A DNA stretch of 64,000 nt from CADEED01 sp963711635 (GTDB lineage: Bacteria > Pseudomonadota > Gammaproteobacteria > Steroidobacterales > Steroidobacteraceae), in assembly GCA_963711635.1 (NCBI GenBank), contig CAVQEZ010000005.1, forward strand, positions 62,001 through 126,000, read 5' to 3'. The position numbers were made by a program, and so were the translations under genes. Below, piece by piece: positions 8,740 through 18,125 of the stretch. The notes beneath the pieces were generated by a model. The model did no database searches. It saw only the letters and a list, made by a program, of their open reading frames with translations, and was not told the DNA's origin. Each line of letters opens with the position of its first letter. The stretch's first letter is position 1.

Positions 8740-9018
8740 ATGATCTGCCGCCGTTCATTTGTGTCGGGCCGCGTGCAAGGTGTGTTCTACCGTGCCACCT
8801 GCGTACGCAAGGCGCAGGAGCTGGGCGTCACGGGGTTCGCGCGCAATCTCGCCGACGGCACGCGTGGAGGTGCTGGCCTGCGGCGAGGCGACCCTGGTCA
8901 AGGCGTTCGTGCAATGGCTGTGGGAAGGCTCGCCGGCCTCGAAGGTCACGGCCGTGGAATCGAACGACGCCGATCGCGGCTCGAAGTTCAGCGGACCGCG
9001 AGTTTCACTTCGGCCTGA
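8740..9018 (+). CDS. acyP: Acylphosphatase (frameshifted)
   Basis: A small enzyme (about 92 residues) that hydrolyses acyl phosphates. The N-terminal half reads FVSGRVQGVFYRATCVRKAQ, which includes the phosphate-cradle VQGVFYR with the catalytic Arg. It continues GVTGFARNLADG, with the catalytic Asn. The frame then shifts near 8862 and resumes as RVEVLACGEATLVKAFVQWL, the usual second half. The 3' end is uncertain: the best stop is at 9018 (ASFTSA), which needs one more indel near 9000. It then overlaps the convergent lytic transglycosylase by 31 bases. Confidence 0.75.
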   Translation: MICRRSFVSGRVQGVFYRATCVRKAQELGVTGFARNLADGTRGGAGLRRGDPGQGVRAMAVGRLAGLEGHGRGIERRRSRLEVQRTASFTSA

Positions 9019-9618
9019 CGCTCGTCGCGGCCGAGATCGTCGGCGCCGTTCCAGCGCGTCCACTGGGCGATCACCTTGTCGGAATACCAGCGCTTGCCGG
9101 TACTGCCGTTGTAGCGCGCGAGCGCGCGCGCGATGTTGTTGTTCTCGCGCTTGAGATAGGCGCGCAGGATCGCGCAGCCCATGCGGATGTTCTCCGGGAC
9201 CTTGATGAGCTCGTGGCGCCGCATGCCGAGCGTTTCCGGCCAGAACGGCATGACCTGCATGAGTCCGACCGCGCCGGCATAGGAGACCGCCTAGCGGTTG
9301 AAGTTGCTTTCGATGTCGATGATGGCCATGACGAGGCCCGGCGGCAGGCGCACTTCGCCGGCGCGGTTCGCCTCGCAGAACACGTTCTTGAGGATCGCCA
9401 TGCGTTCGTCGCGATCCGGCACGCGCTTGCGCAGGCGCGGCTCCATCATCTTGTACCAGACGGCCGAGTCGTAGCGGTCCTCGAAACACTCCGCCTGCTC
9501 GATGGCGTGCTCGACCGCGCTCTTGAGCTCGGGGTCGCGCTGCGCGTCGGCCGCCGGAGCCGCCCACGCGCCTGCGAACACAAGAGCAGGGCGACGAGGC
9601 GGAGGCCAGGATTCGCAT
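8988..9618 (-). CDS. Lytic transglycosylase, SLT domain (in-frame TAG)
   Basis: A periplasmic peptidoglycan lytic transglycosylase. After a signal-peptide-like start (ATG 9618, one or two indels near 9575-9605) the mature part runs DAQRDPELKSAVEHAIEQAE. The SLT fold shows GLVMAIIDIESNFNR (catalytic Glu in IDIES), AGAVGLMQVMPFWPETLG and ARYNGSTGKRWYSDKV. A TAG at 9293-9291 interrupts the gene between FNR and AVSYAGAVGLMQ. Relatives have Tyr here (TAC), and the frame on both sides is the same, so this is one base substitution, either a true nonsense mutation or a read error. It follows proS by 16 bases. Confidence 0.82.
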
Positions 9619-9634
9619 GCCCCGCCTCATATAG

Positions 9635-11351
9635 TTAGGCCGCCGCGAGTCGCGGATGAAGCCGAGCGCGTCGGCCGGGCGGAAATTCTTCGGCGGCTTC
9701 GGCGCGCCGGTGGCGGTATTCGAGCTTGCCGGCGTCGAGCCCGCGCTCGCCCACGACCACGCGGTGCGGAATGCCGAGGAGCTCCGCATCCGCGAACTTG
9801 ACGCCGGGACGCTCGTCGCGGTCGTCGAGAGGACTTCGATGCCTGCGGCCATGAGCTCGTTGTAGAGGCGTTCTGCGGTTTCACGGACAGCGGGCGATTT
9901 CTGCGCGTTGATGGGGACGAGCACCACCTGGAACGGCGCGATGGCGTCCGGCCAGATGATGCCGCGCTGCATCGTGGTTCTGCTCGATGGCCGCGGCAAC
10001 GACGCGCGTCACACCGATGCCGTAGCAGCCCATGTACAAGCGTGGCCGGCCTTGCCGGATTCGTCCAGCACCGTGGCGCCCATGGCCTCGCTGTATTTCT
10101 GGCCGAGCTGGAAGACGTGACCCACCTCGATGCCGCGCGCGATGGACAGCGTGCCCTTGCCCGGGCGTGGGGTCGCCCTCGACCACGTTGCGGATGTCTG
10201 CCGGCTGTCGGCTCGGGCAGATCGCGGCCCCAGTTCACGCCGGTGAGATGCGCATCTTTCTTGTTCGCGCCGCAGACGAAGTCGCTCAGCGGCGACCACG
10301 GCAGTGATCGGCGTACACCTTGCCCTTGAAGCCCAGCGGCCCGAGAAACCCGGCCTCCGCGCCCGTACCCGAGGCGATGGCTTCGCTGGAGCCATGCGCA
10401 GCGGATTCGCGACGCCGCGGCAGCTTCTGCGCCTTGACTGCGTTGAGCTCGTGATCGCCGCGCAGCAGCAGCGCCACCACGCCGCCATCGCTGCCATCGA
10501 CCAGCAGGGTCTTGACCAGCCTGGTCGGCCGGTAGTTTGAGCTGGCGCGTGACCTCGTCGATGGTGCTGCGCGTTGGGCGTGGCGACTTCCACGAGCGCC
10601 ATCGCGGGGCGCGGCGCGCGGCGTGGCGGGCGGCAGCGGCCACGGCCATCTCGAGATTCGCGGCGTAGTCGTCGCCGTCGGAGAACGCGATGGCGTCTTC
10701 GCCCGAATCGGCGAGCACGTGGAATTCTTCGGAGCCGCTGCCGCCGATGGCGCCGGGATCGGCGACCACCGAGCGGAATTTCAGCCCCATGCGCGTGAAG
10801 ATGGCGGTGTACGCGTCGTGCATCGCGTCGTAGGTCGCCTGCAGCGAAGCCTCGTCGAGGTGGAAGGAGTACGCGTCCTTCATGAGGAATTCGCGCGCGC
10901 GCATCACGCCGAAGCGCGGCCGGCGCTCGTCGCGGAACTTCATCTGGATCTGGTAGAAGTTCACCGGCAGCTGGCGATAGCTCTTGAGCTCGTTCCGCGC
11001 GATGTCGGTGATGACTTCCTCGTGCGTGGGCCCGAGGCAGAAGTCGCGCTCGTGCCGATCCTTGAGGCGCAGCAGCTCGGGCCCGAACTTGTCCCACCTG
11101 CCGGATTCCTGCCACAGCTCCGCGGGAATGATGCCCGGCATCAGCAGCTCGAGCGCGCCGGCACGATTCATCTCCTCGCGCACGACGCTCTCGACCTTGC
11201 GCAGCGCGCGCAGGCCGAGCGGCAGCCAGGTGTAGAGGCCCGCCGCGAGCCTGCGGATCAGGCCCGCGCGCAGCATGAGCTGATGGCTCACGACATCGGC
11301 TTCGGCGGGAGTTTCTTTGGTCGTGTTGACCGGGTATTGGGACCAGCGCAT
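9635..11351 (-). CDS. proS: Prolyl-tRNA synthetase (many frameshifts in 3' half)
   Basis: A bacterial-type class II ProRS, charging tRNA-Pro in the cytoplasm. The first 220 codons from ATG 11351 are clean: MRWSQYPVNTTKETPAEADV, then GLYTWLPLGLRALRKVE and the class II motif 2 region FRDERRPRFGVMRAREFLMK. The editing insert follows. From about 10620 to 9640 the frame changes about every 100 bases. Conserved pieces such as FVCGANKKDAHLTGVNWGRD, MGCYGIGVTRVVAAAIEQ and IIWPDAIAPFQVVLVPINAQ appear in all three frames. Given that ProRS is essential, sequence error is the likely cause. The exact stop (about 9635) is uncertain. Confidence 0.88.
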
Positions 11352-11362
11352 AGGGGCGCGAG

Positions 11363-11368
11363 AGTGTA
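11363..11368 (-). promoter_or_regulatory. -10-like box of proS, leaderless arrangement
   Basis: TACACT on the minus strand, then 11 bases (CTCGCGCCCCT), then the proS ATG. The spacing and C-rich spacer match apbC and valS. Confidence 0.4.
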
Positions 11369-11386
11369 TCAGGTGGGGGATTCGCC

Positions 11387-11392
11387 TATGAT
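11387..11392 (+). promoter_or_regulatory. -10-like box overlapping the annotated pssA start
   Basis: TATGAT followed by GCCGCCC and an in-frame GTG (11400). If this is the -10 box, the upstream ATG codons at 11388 and 11391 are promoter rather than start, and translation would begin at the GTG on a leaderless mRNA. Confidence 0.35.
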
Positions 11393-12187
11393 GCCGCCCG
11401 TGTCGACCGAGCACGAGAACACCGAGAAATCGGATGACAATCCGCCGCGGCGGGGCATCTACCTGCTGCCCAATCTGCTCACCACGGGCTGCCTGTTCTC
11501 CGGTTTCTATTCCGTCGTCGCCGCCATCGATACGCAACTTCGCGCTGGCCGGCAGGGCCGTGTTCATCGCCATGATGTTCGACGGGCTCGACGGGCGCGT
11601 GGCGCGCTGGACGCGCACCGAAAGTCCCTTCGGCAAGGAATACGACAGCCTCGCGGACATGGTGGCGTTCGGCCTCGCGCCCGCCGTGCTGGTCTACCAG
11701 TGGGGCGTGATCCGCATCGCCGAGTACGGCCAAGAGTGGCGGCGGTTCGGCTGGCTCGTCGCGTTCTTCTATGCGCTGTGCGCGGCGCTGCGGCTGGCGC
11801 GTTTCAACACGCGTCTCGCAGCGGCGACAAGCGATATTTCGAGGGACTGCCCAGCCCATCGGCCGCGGCCATCGTCGCGGCCTTCGTGTGGTTCTTCGCC
11901 AAGTGGCGCGAGCCCGGCCTGCCGGGGCTGGTGCTGGCCTTCGCCGTCACCGGGTAGCCGCGGCACTCATGGTGTCAGCGTTCAGCTACCCGAGCTTCAA
12001 GCAGGTCGACGTCGACAAGCGCGTCAAGTTCTCGTACGTCGCGTTCGTCATCCTGCCGATGCTGCTCCTGATCGCGTGGGATCCGCCGACCATGCTGTTC
12101 GCCATGTTCGTGTCCTACGCCACCTACGGCCCGGTGCAGTGGTTAGCCCGCAGACTGCGGCGGCCGCGCACGGCCGGAGCGAGTTGA
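11388..12187 (+). CDS. pssA: CDP-diacylglycerol-serine O-phosphatidyltransferase (frameshifted)
   Basis: A membrane CDP-alcohol transferase making phosphatidylserine, the precursor of phosphatidylethanolamine. RGIYLLPNLLTTGCLFSGFY is the typical PssA start. FDGLDGRVARWTR with EYDSLADMVAFGLAP carries the catalytic aspartates. Later segments FEGLPSPSAAAIVAAFVWFF and SAFSYPSFKQVDVDKRVK are also family-typical. Frame changes occur near 11530, 11820 and 11955, each of one base. The end at 12187 is clear. The start may be ATG 11388/11391 or GTG 11400; the GTG fits the promoter layout better. Confidence 0.88.
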
Positions 12188-12191
12188 TCGT

Positions 12192-12925
12192 ATGCAGCAC
12201 GGACCGCTGCGCAATGCCTACCTCGACGTGCTCGGCATCGACGTTGGGTGTCGCGTCATGCGCCTGCGCCGTCAGCGCCGAGGTCGTGGTCGAATCGCCG
12301 CGCGGTCACCAGTCGTCGCGCGTGCGCCGCTCGAACCGCCGGCGCCACTCGAGCCCGGCATCGATTGGGGTCCGCTGCGCGAACGGGTCGCGGCTGTACG
12401 GCCTGCGAGCTGTGCAAGACGCGCACCCAAACCGTGTTCGGCGTCGGCAACATGCGCGCCGAGTGGCTGGTCATCGGCGAAGCGCCGGGCGCCGAGGAGG
12501 ACCGCCAGGGCGAACCCTTCGTGGGCCGCGCCGGGCAACTGCTCAACGCCATGCTGCTGGCCATCGGGCTGCCGCGCGAGACGGTGTTCATCGCCAACAT
12601 CCTCAAGTGCCGCCCGCCCGGCAATCGCGATCCCAGGCCGGAAGAGGTGGCGCGCTGCCTGCCGTTCCTGCACGCGCAGATCGCGCTGCTCAAGCCGAAG
12701 ATCATGCTCGCGGTCGGCCGCATCGCCGCGCAGAACCTGCTGGCCACCGACGCGCCGCTGGCGCGCCTGCGCGGCAAGCTGCATCACTTCGGCGCGGCCC
12801 ACACGCCGCTGATCATCACCTACCATCCGGCCTATCTACTGCGTACGCCCTCCGACAAGCGCAAGGCGTGGGAGGACCTGAAATTCGCACGTGCCACCCA
12901 CGCACGGCTCGCGGAGGCAAACTGA
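12192..12925 (+). CDS. Type 4 uracil-DNA glycosylase, Fe-S (frameshifted 5' end)
   Basis: A family 4 UDG that removes uracil from DNA and holds a [4Fe-4S] cluster. CTACELCKTRTQTVFGVGN gives the first two cluster cysteines. EWLVIGEAPGAEEDRQGEPF is the active-site motif, followed by GRAGQLLNAML. ANILKCRPPGNRDP has the third cysteine, and the C terminus reads IITYHPAYLLRTPSDKR. The 5' part (about 12192-12410) is in changing frames: MQHGPLRNAYLDVLGIDV, then a variable Pro/Arg-rich linker, then the catalytic domain. The TGA overlaps the rimI ATG. Confidence 0.85.
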
Positions 12926-13419
12926 TGGCCGCGGCACCCGAGGATCTGCACGAGGTGCCGGAGGCGCACATCCGGCCGATGGTCGAGATCGACCTGCCCG
13001 AGATCGCGGCCATCGAGCAGGCGAGTTATGCCTTTCCCTGGAGCGAGAACATCTTTCGCGACTGCCTGCGCGTGGGCTACACCTGCCGCGCGCTCGATCT
13101 TGCCGGCCAGGTCATCGGCTACGGCGTCATGAGCCTCGGCGCCGGCGAGGCGCATATCCTCAATGTCTGCGTGCGCAACGAATTCCGCAGCCTGGGCTTC
13201 GGCCGCCGGCTGCTGGAGCATTTGCTGGAAAGGGCCGGGGCGTCGGGCGTGGCGGAGGCATTCCTCGAGGTCCGTCCCAGCAACCTGGCGGCCATCCGCC
13301 TCTATCAACATCTCGGATTCGAACAAATCGGCATTCGGCGCGGGTATTATCAGGCCCCCGACGGGCGCGAAGACGCCATCGTGCTCAAGCGCGAGATCGG
13401 GCCAAACCCATCCAGTTGA
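12925..13419 (+). CDS. rimI: Ribosomal protein S18-alanine N-acetyltransferase
   Basis: A 164-residue GNAT acetyltransferase. RPMVEIDLPEIAAIEQASY, AFPWSENIFRDCLRVGY and HILNVCVRNEFRSLGFGRRL (the acetyl-CoA loop) are RimI-like. The C-terminal VRPSNLAAIRLYQHLGFE contains the residues normally used for S18 N-terminal alanine. It is coupled to the uracil glycosylase by a TGATG overlap and followed by prfC after 18 bases. Assignment to RimI rather than another GNAT rests on this match and its closeness to translation genes. Confidence 0.88.
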   Translation: MAAAPEDLHEVPEAHIRPMVEIDLPEIAAIEQASYAFPWSENIFRDCLRVGYTCRALDLAGQVIGYGVMSLGAGEAHILNVCVRNEFRSLGFGRRLLEHLLERAGASGVAEAFLEVRPSNLAAIRLYQHLGFEQIGIRRGYYQAPDGREDAIVLKREIGPNPSS

Positions 13420-13437
13420 CCGATCCTGAAAGACGAC

Positions 13438-15024
<1,587 letters not shown>

Positions 15025-15026
15025 TT

Positions 15027-15061
15027 CAGGCCTGACGGCCGCTTTGTCAGGCCTGACGGCC
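15027..15061. repeat. Two direct copies of a 14-bp palindrome-containing repeat
   Basis: CAGGCCTGACGGCC occurs at 15027-15040 and 15048-15061. GTCAGGCCTGAC in the second copy is a perfect 12-bp palindrome. It lies between convergent prfC and the lipoprotein gene (overlapping the latter's last codons), so a two-way terminator is possible. Confidence 0.5.
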
Positions 15062-15988
15062 ACATCGGAAAACGCCGCTGAAGCAGCGGCGTCCGTGAAA
15101 TTGCCAGCGCACGGTTGCGGTAGTTGCGAGACAGCCAAACAGCAACGCCAGTAGCACCAGATCGAACGATCCACCGCCGCCACTGCCGCGCGGCTGGCGC
15201 ACCACCTTGACGTCGGCCGTGCCCGCGCGCACGCGGGATTCGAAGTCGGTGAGCTCGGTGCGGAAGTTGGCGATGAGCGCATCGGTGGCCTGGTCGAAGC
15301 CCACGCGTTGCTGCTTGCGCAGCTTGCCGGGCTGATCGATGGCCGTGACCGTGTTCGCCGTCGAGCTGACTCCGCCCGAGCGCAGCACCAGCGACCGTCC
15401 GACGGGCTCCACCACCGCCAGGTCGATGATGGTCTGGGTCTCGTTGTGGTTACCTTTGACGACCAGCGCGCCCACGATGGTGAGATAGGCGAACGAGCGG
15501 CGGTTCTCGCTGACCTGCGTGCGCTGGTCGTACGAGATCAGCGCCATGAGGTCCAGCCTCTGCAGGCGGGCCAGCTGCTCGAGCTGCCGCATGCCGTCGG
15601 CGCGCGACATGTCGAAGTAGTAAGACGGCACCGGGACGATTTCCGATACATAGGGCAGGTCGGAGAAGCTCGAGCGGATCGCGCCCAGGATGCGCTCGCG
15701 TTCCTTGGGCGTGGGACCCTCGTCGGGATTGCCGGTGCGGCTCGGCAGGAACGCGAGGCCGACGCGGATCGGAAGCTGCAGCGTGACGGTCGCGTCGCGT
15801 GACGGCACGCGCTGCTGACCATACAGAAATTCCACCAGTGGAGTGGAGGCGGCGCGTTTTTCGCCGCAGCGGAACAGGCATTCGTTGCCGGAGAGAATTC
15901 CGCAACCGGTCAACGCGAGCGCCAGGCTCGCGACCGCCAGCAGGCGCAATTTCTTCTTGTGTATTCGCAGAATTCGCTGTGCTCGCAT
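15047..15988 (-). CDS. Rhombotarget-type lipoprotein with GlyGly-CTERM-like tail
   Basis: A 313-residue lipoprotein. ATG 15988 gives KKKLRLLAVASLALALTGC, a signal peptide with the lipobox LTGC. The mature region contains FLYGQQRVPSRDATVTLQLP and a domain ending near residue 270. A Gly-Ser linker and hydrophobic helix then follow (GSGGGGSFDLVLLALLFGCL). This matches the GlyGly-CTERM pattern cut by rhombosortases, and the whole protein resembles the family called rhombotarget lipoprotein. About 20 residues, with scattered arginines, follow the helix. A good ribosome binding site (AGGAGGG) precedes the start. It is divergent from a TetR gene with two palindromes between them. No rhombosortase gene is in this window. 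Confidence 0.75.
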   Translation of the reverse strand: MRAQRILRIHKKKLRLLAVASLALALTGCGILSGNECLFRCGEKRAASTPLVEFLYGQQRVPSRDATVTLQLPIRVGLAFLPSRTGNPDEGPTPKERERILGAIRSSFSDLPYVSEIVPVPSYYFDMSRADGMRQLEQLARLQRLDLMALISYDQRTQVSENRRSFAYLTIVGALVVKGNHNETQTIIDLAVVEPVGRSLVLRSGGVSSTANTVTAIDQPGKLRKQQRVGFDQATDALIANFRTELTDFESRVRAGTADVKVVRQPRGSGGGGSFDLVLLALLFGCLATTATVRWQFHGRRCFSGVFRCGRQA

Positions 15989-16003
15989 GTTGGGGGACCC
16001 TCC

Positions 16004-16024
16004 TAATTGAACGGTGATCAATTA
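16004..16024. promoter_or_regulatory. Putative TetR operator, copy 1
   Basis: TAATTGA - 7 bases - TCAATTA is a perfect 7+7 inverted repeat of 21 bp. It sits 15 bases upstream of the lipoprotein start, just beyond its ribosome binding site. It is almost the same as the copy at 16033-16053. Confidence 0.6.
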
Positions 16025-16032
16025 TTAGCAGC

Positions 16033-16053
16033 TAATTGAACAGCGCTCAATAA
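16033..16053. promoter_or_regulatory. Putative TetR operator, copy 2
   Basis: TAATTGA - 7 bases - TCAATAA, one mismatch from perfect symmetry. Centres of the two copies are 29 bp apart. It covers TTGAAC (16036-16041), which lies 17 bp before TAGACT (16059-16064), a plausible -35/-10 pair for the tetR gene. Binding here would block tetR transcription. Confidence 0.6.
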
Positions 16054-16064
16054 CCACGTAGACT
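16036..16064 (+). promoter_or_regulatory. Candidate tetR promoter
   Basis: -35 TTGAAC (16036-16041), 17-bp spacer, -10 TAGACT (16059-16064). The start codon is at 16088 with a TGGAG ribosome binding site at 16081-16085. Confidence 0.45.
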
Positions 16065-16087
16065 GCGTCGCCAACGAGCCTGGAGTC

Positions 16088-16723
16088 ATGGGCAGACGCA
16101 ACGAACACAGCCGCGAGGAGCTGAGGGAACTGGCTTTGCGCGCCGCCGGCGAGCTGGTTGCCGAAGGCGACGGCAAGGGCGGCATCGCCGCGCTTTCCAT
16201 GCGCGAAGTCGCGCGGCGCATCGGCTACACCGTGGGCGCGCTGTACATCGTATTCCAGAATCTCGACGACCTGATCGTGCAGCTCAACCAGCAGACCGTC
16301 ATCGAGCTGCGCGCCGCCCTCGAACGCATTCGTGGGCGCGCCAACCAGCCGGCGCAGAACCTGCGCCTGCTGGTGGCCGCGTACCTCGGCTTTGCGTTGC
16401 TCAACACGGCGCGCTGGCGGCTGGTGTTCGAACATCGATTGCCGGAGGGGCAGAAGGCACCGGCGAGCTACGCGGGCCATACCGCGGCAATCTTCGCGCT
16501 CGTCGGGCGCCACCTGCGCGAGGCCGGCGTGGCGCGCGACGACGACGCGGCGCGCGAGCTGGCGACCGCGCTGTGGAGCGGCGCGCATGGCATCTGCATG
16601 CTCGCGGTCACCGGCAAGCTGCAGGTGGTGACCCAGGCATCGGTACAGCGCCTGCTCGACGTGCTGCTCGACCGCTTTCTCGGTGACGTGACGCCGTCGC
16701 CGCGTGCGCTTGGCCGTAAGTAG
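16088..16723 (+). CDS. TetR/AcrR family transcriptional regulator
   Basis: A 211-residue repressor. The helix-turn-helix is SMREVARRIGYTVGALYIVF (about residues 37-57). The C-terminal ligand domain (VAAYLGFALLNTARWRLVFE onward) resembles the WHG-type TetR C-terminal domain. A TGGAG ribosome binding site precedes the ATG. Two 21-bp palindromes lie upstream, one over the gene's own probable -35 box and one near the start of the divergent lipoprotein. Autorepression and co-repression of the lipoprotein are therefore likely. The ligand is unknown. Confidence 0.92.
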   Translation: MGRRNEHSREELRELALRAAGELVAEGDGKGGIAALSMREVARRIGYTVGALYIVFQNLDDLIVQLNQQTVIELRAALERIRGRANQPAQNLRLLVAAYLGFALLNTARWRLVFEHRLPEGQKAPASYAGHTAAIFALVGRHLREAGVARDDDAARELATALWSGAHGICMLAVTGKLQVVTQASVQRLLDVLLDRFLGDVTPSPRALGRK

Positions 16724-16725
16724 GA

Positions 16726-16854
16726 ATGGGGACATTCCACCCTGATCTTTCGAAGATGGCTAGCAAACGGGGACGCGCCCCCCTGTATCGATTTGCTTCA
16801 CTTTGATTTCAGCGAGGCACGTCCCCGTTTGCCCGAAACGAGGGATGTCCCCAT
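16726..16854. repeat. Nested inverted repeat, REP/MITE-like
   Basis: Outer arms are ATGGGGACATTCC (16726-16738) and GGGATGTCCCCAT (16842-16854), 12 of 13 pairs. Inner arms are CAAACGGGGACG (16764-16775) and CGTCCCCGTTTG (16820-16831), a perfect 12-bp match. Total about 129 bp, starting 2 bases past the tetR stop and ending in the promoter of the next gene. This resembles REP-associated palindromes of gammaproteobacteria; no REP-associated transposase is nearby. Confidence 0.6.
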
Positions 16855-16857
16855 ACT
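16852..16857 (+). promoter_or_regulatory. -10-like box of the UMF1 transporter
   Basis: CATACT, 8 bases, then GTG (16866). The hexamer's first three bases belong to the right arm of the preceding inverted repeat, so the repeat insertion may have shaped this promoter. Confidence 0.35.
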
Positions 16858-16865
16858 TCTTCACG

Positions 16866-18125
16866 GTGCGTGAGTTCCTGAAAAACCGTCCCGTGTTCGC
16901 CTGGGCCCTCTACGACTGGGCCAACTCGGCGTTCGCCACCACCGTCATGGCCGGGTTTTTCCCCGTGTTCTTCCAGAAATTCTGGAGCGTGGACGTCACG
17001 CCGACGGAGACCACCTCGCGACTGGGATATGGCAATGCCATCGCCGGGTTGGTCATCGCGCTGCTGGCGCCCATCCTCGGCGCCATCGCCGACCGCGGCG
17101 GACGCCGCAAGCAATTCATGCTCTTCTGGACCTTGTTGGGCGTGCTGGCCACGGGCTCGCTGTATCTCGCCGGCCAGGGACAGTGGTTCGCGGCGCTGGC
17201 GCTGTTCGTGTTCGGCACCATCGGCTTCAACGGCGGCGTGGTGTTCAACGACTCGCTGCTGCTGGACGTCGCGAAGCCGCAGGATTTCGATCGCGTCTCG
17301 GCCTTCGGCTATTCGCTGGGCTACCTCGGTGGCGGGCTGCTGTTCCTCGTCAACGTCATCATGGTGCAGAAGCCCACGCTGTTCGGGCTCGCGGATTCAG
17401 CCGCGGCGGTCAAGGTGTCGTTCGTCACGGTGGCCGTATGGTGGTTGCTGTTCACGATCCCGGTGATGCGTGGCGTGCGCGAGCAGCAGCGCGGGCCGCA
17501 TCTCGCGTTCGGCGAGGCCATTCGTGTCGGGTTTCGCGAGCTTGGCAGCACCATCGCGCACCTGCGCCAGTACCGGACCATCGGAATGTTTCTGCTGGCG
17601 TACTGGTTCTACATCGACGGCGTGAACACCATCATCAAGATGGCGGTGAACTACGGCACTGCGCTCGGCCTGGACACCGGCGCGCTGCTGACCGCGCTGC
17701 TGGTGACGCAGTTCGTCGGCTTTCCCGCCGCGCTGCTGTTCGGCTGGCTCGGCAATCGCATCGGGCCGCGGCGCGGCATCCTGATCGGGCTGGTGGTGTA
17801 CGCCTGCATCACCGTGTACGCGTACTTCCTGGATTCGGAGGCCGAGTTCTTCGCAATGGCCATCGCCGTGGGTCTCGTGCAGGGCGGCGTGCAGAGCCTG
17901 TCGCGCTCGTTGTTCGGACGCATGGTGCCCGAGGGCAAGAACGCCGAGTTCTTCGGTTTCTACAACATGATGGGCAAGTTCGCGACCGTGCTCGGGCCGC
18001 TGCTGATCGCGGTGGTCGCGGCGCTGACCCACAACGAACGCGCGTCCATCATCTCGCTGGTGCTGCTGTTCGTGGTCGGTGGCGTGCTGCTGTGGCGCGT
18101 GCGGCTCACACCGCAAGGCTCCTGA
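16866..18125 (+). CDS. UMF1-family MFS transporter (Atg22-like)
   Basis: A 12-helix major facilitator, about 419 residues from the GTG at 16866. NRPVFAWALYDWANSAFATT is the characteristic UMF1/Atg22-like N terminus. DRGGRRKQFMLFW is the cytoplasmic loop 2-3, and GGVQSLSRSLFGRMVPEGKN lies in the second half. Substrate is unknown; yeast Atg22 effluxes amino acids, but that cannot be assumed here. In-frame ATGs at 16845 and 16803 lie inside the inverted repeat; the GTG is preferred because it fits the -10-like box. The 3' end overlaps the convergent tgpA gene by 20 bases. Confidence 0.88.
   Translation: MREFLKNRPVFAWALYDWANSAFATTVMAGFFPVFFQKFWSVDVTPTETTSRLGYGNAIAGLVIALLAPILGAIADRGGRRKQFMLFWTLLGVLATGSLYLAGQGQWFAALALFVFGTIGFNGGVVFNDSLLLDVAKPQDFDRVSAFGYSLGYLGGGLLFLVNVIMVQKPTLFGLADSAAAVKVSFVTVAVWWLLFTIPVMRGVREQQRGPHLAFGEAIRVGFRELGSTIAHLRQYRTIGMFLLAYWFYIDGVNTIIKMAVNYGTALGLDTGALLTALLVTQFVGFPAALLFGWLGNRIGPRRGILIGLVVYACITVYAYFLDSEAEFFAMAIAVGLVQGGVQSLSRSLFGRMVPEGKNAEFFGFYNMMGKFATVLGPLLIAVVAALTHNERASIISLVLLFVVGGVLLWRVRLTPQGS

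Noticed and set aside
9291..9293. Recoding of TAG (for example as an amino acid)
   Set aside because: No other in-frame TAG is read through in the clean genes, and several genes use TAG as their normal stop.
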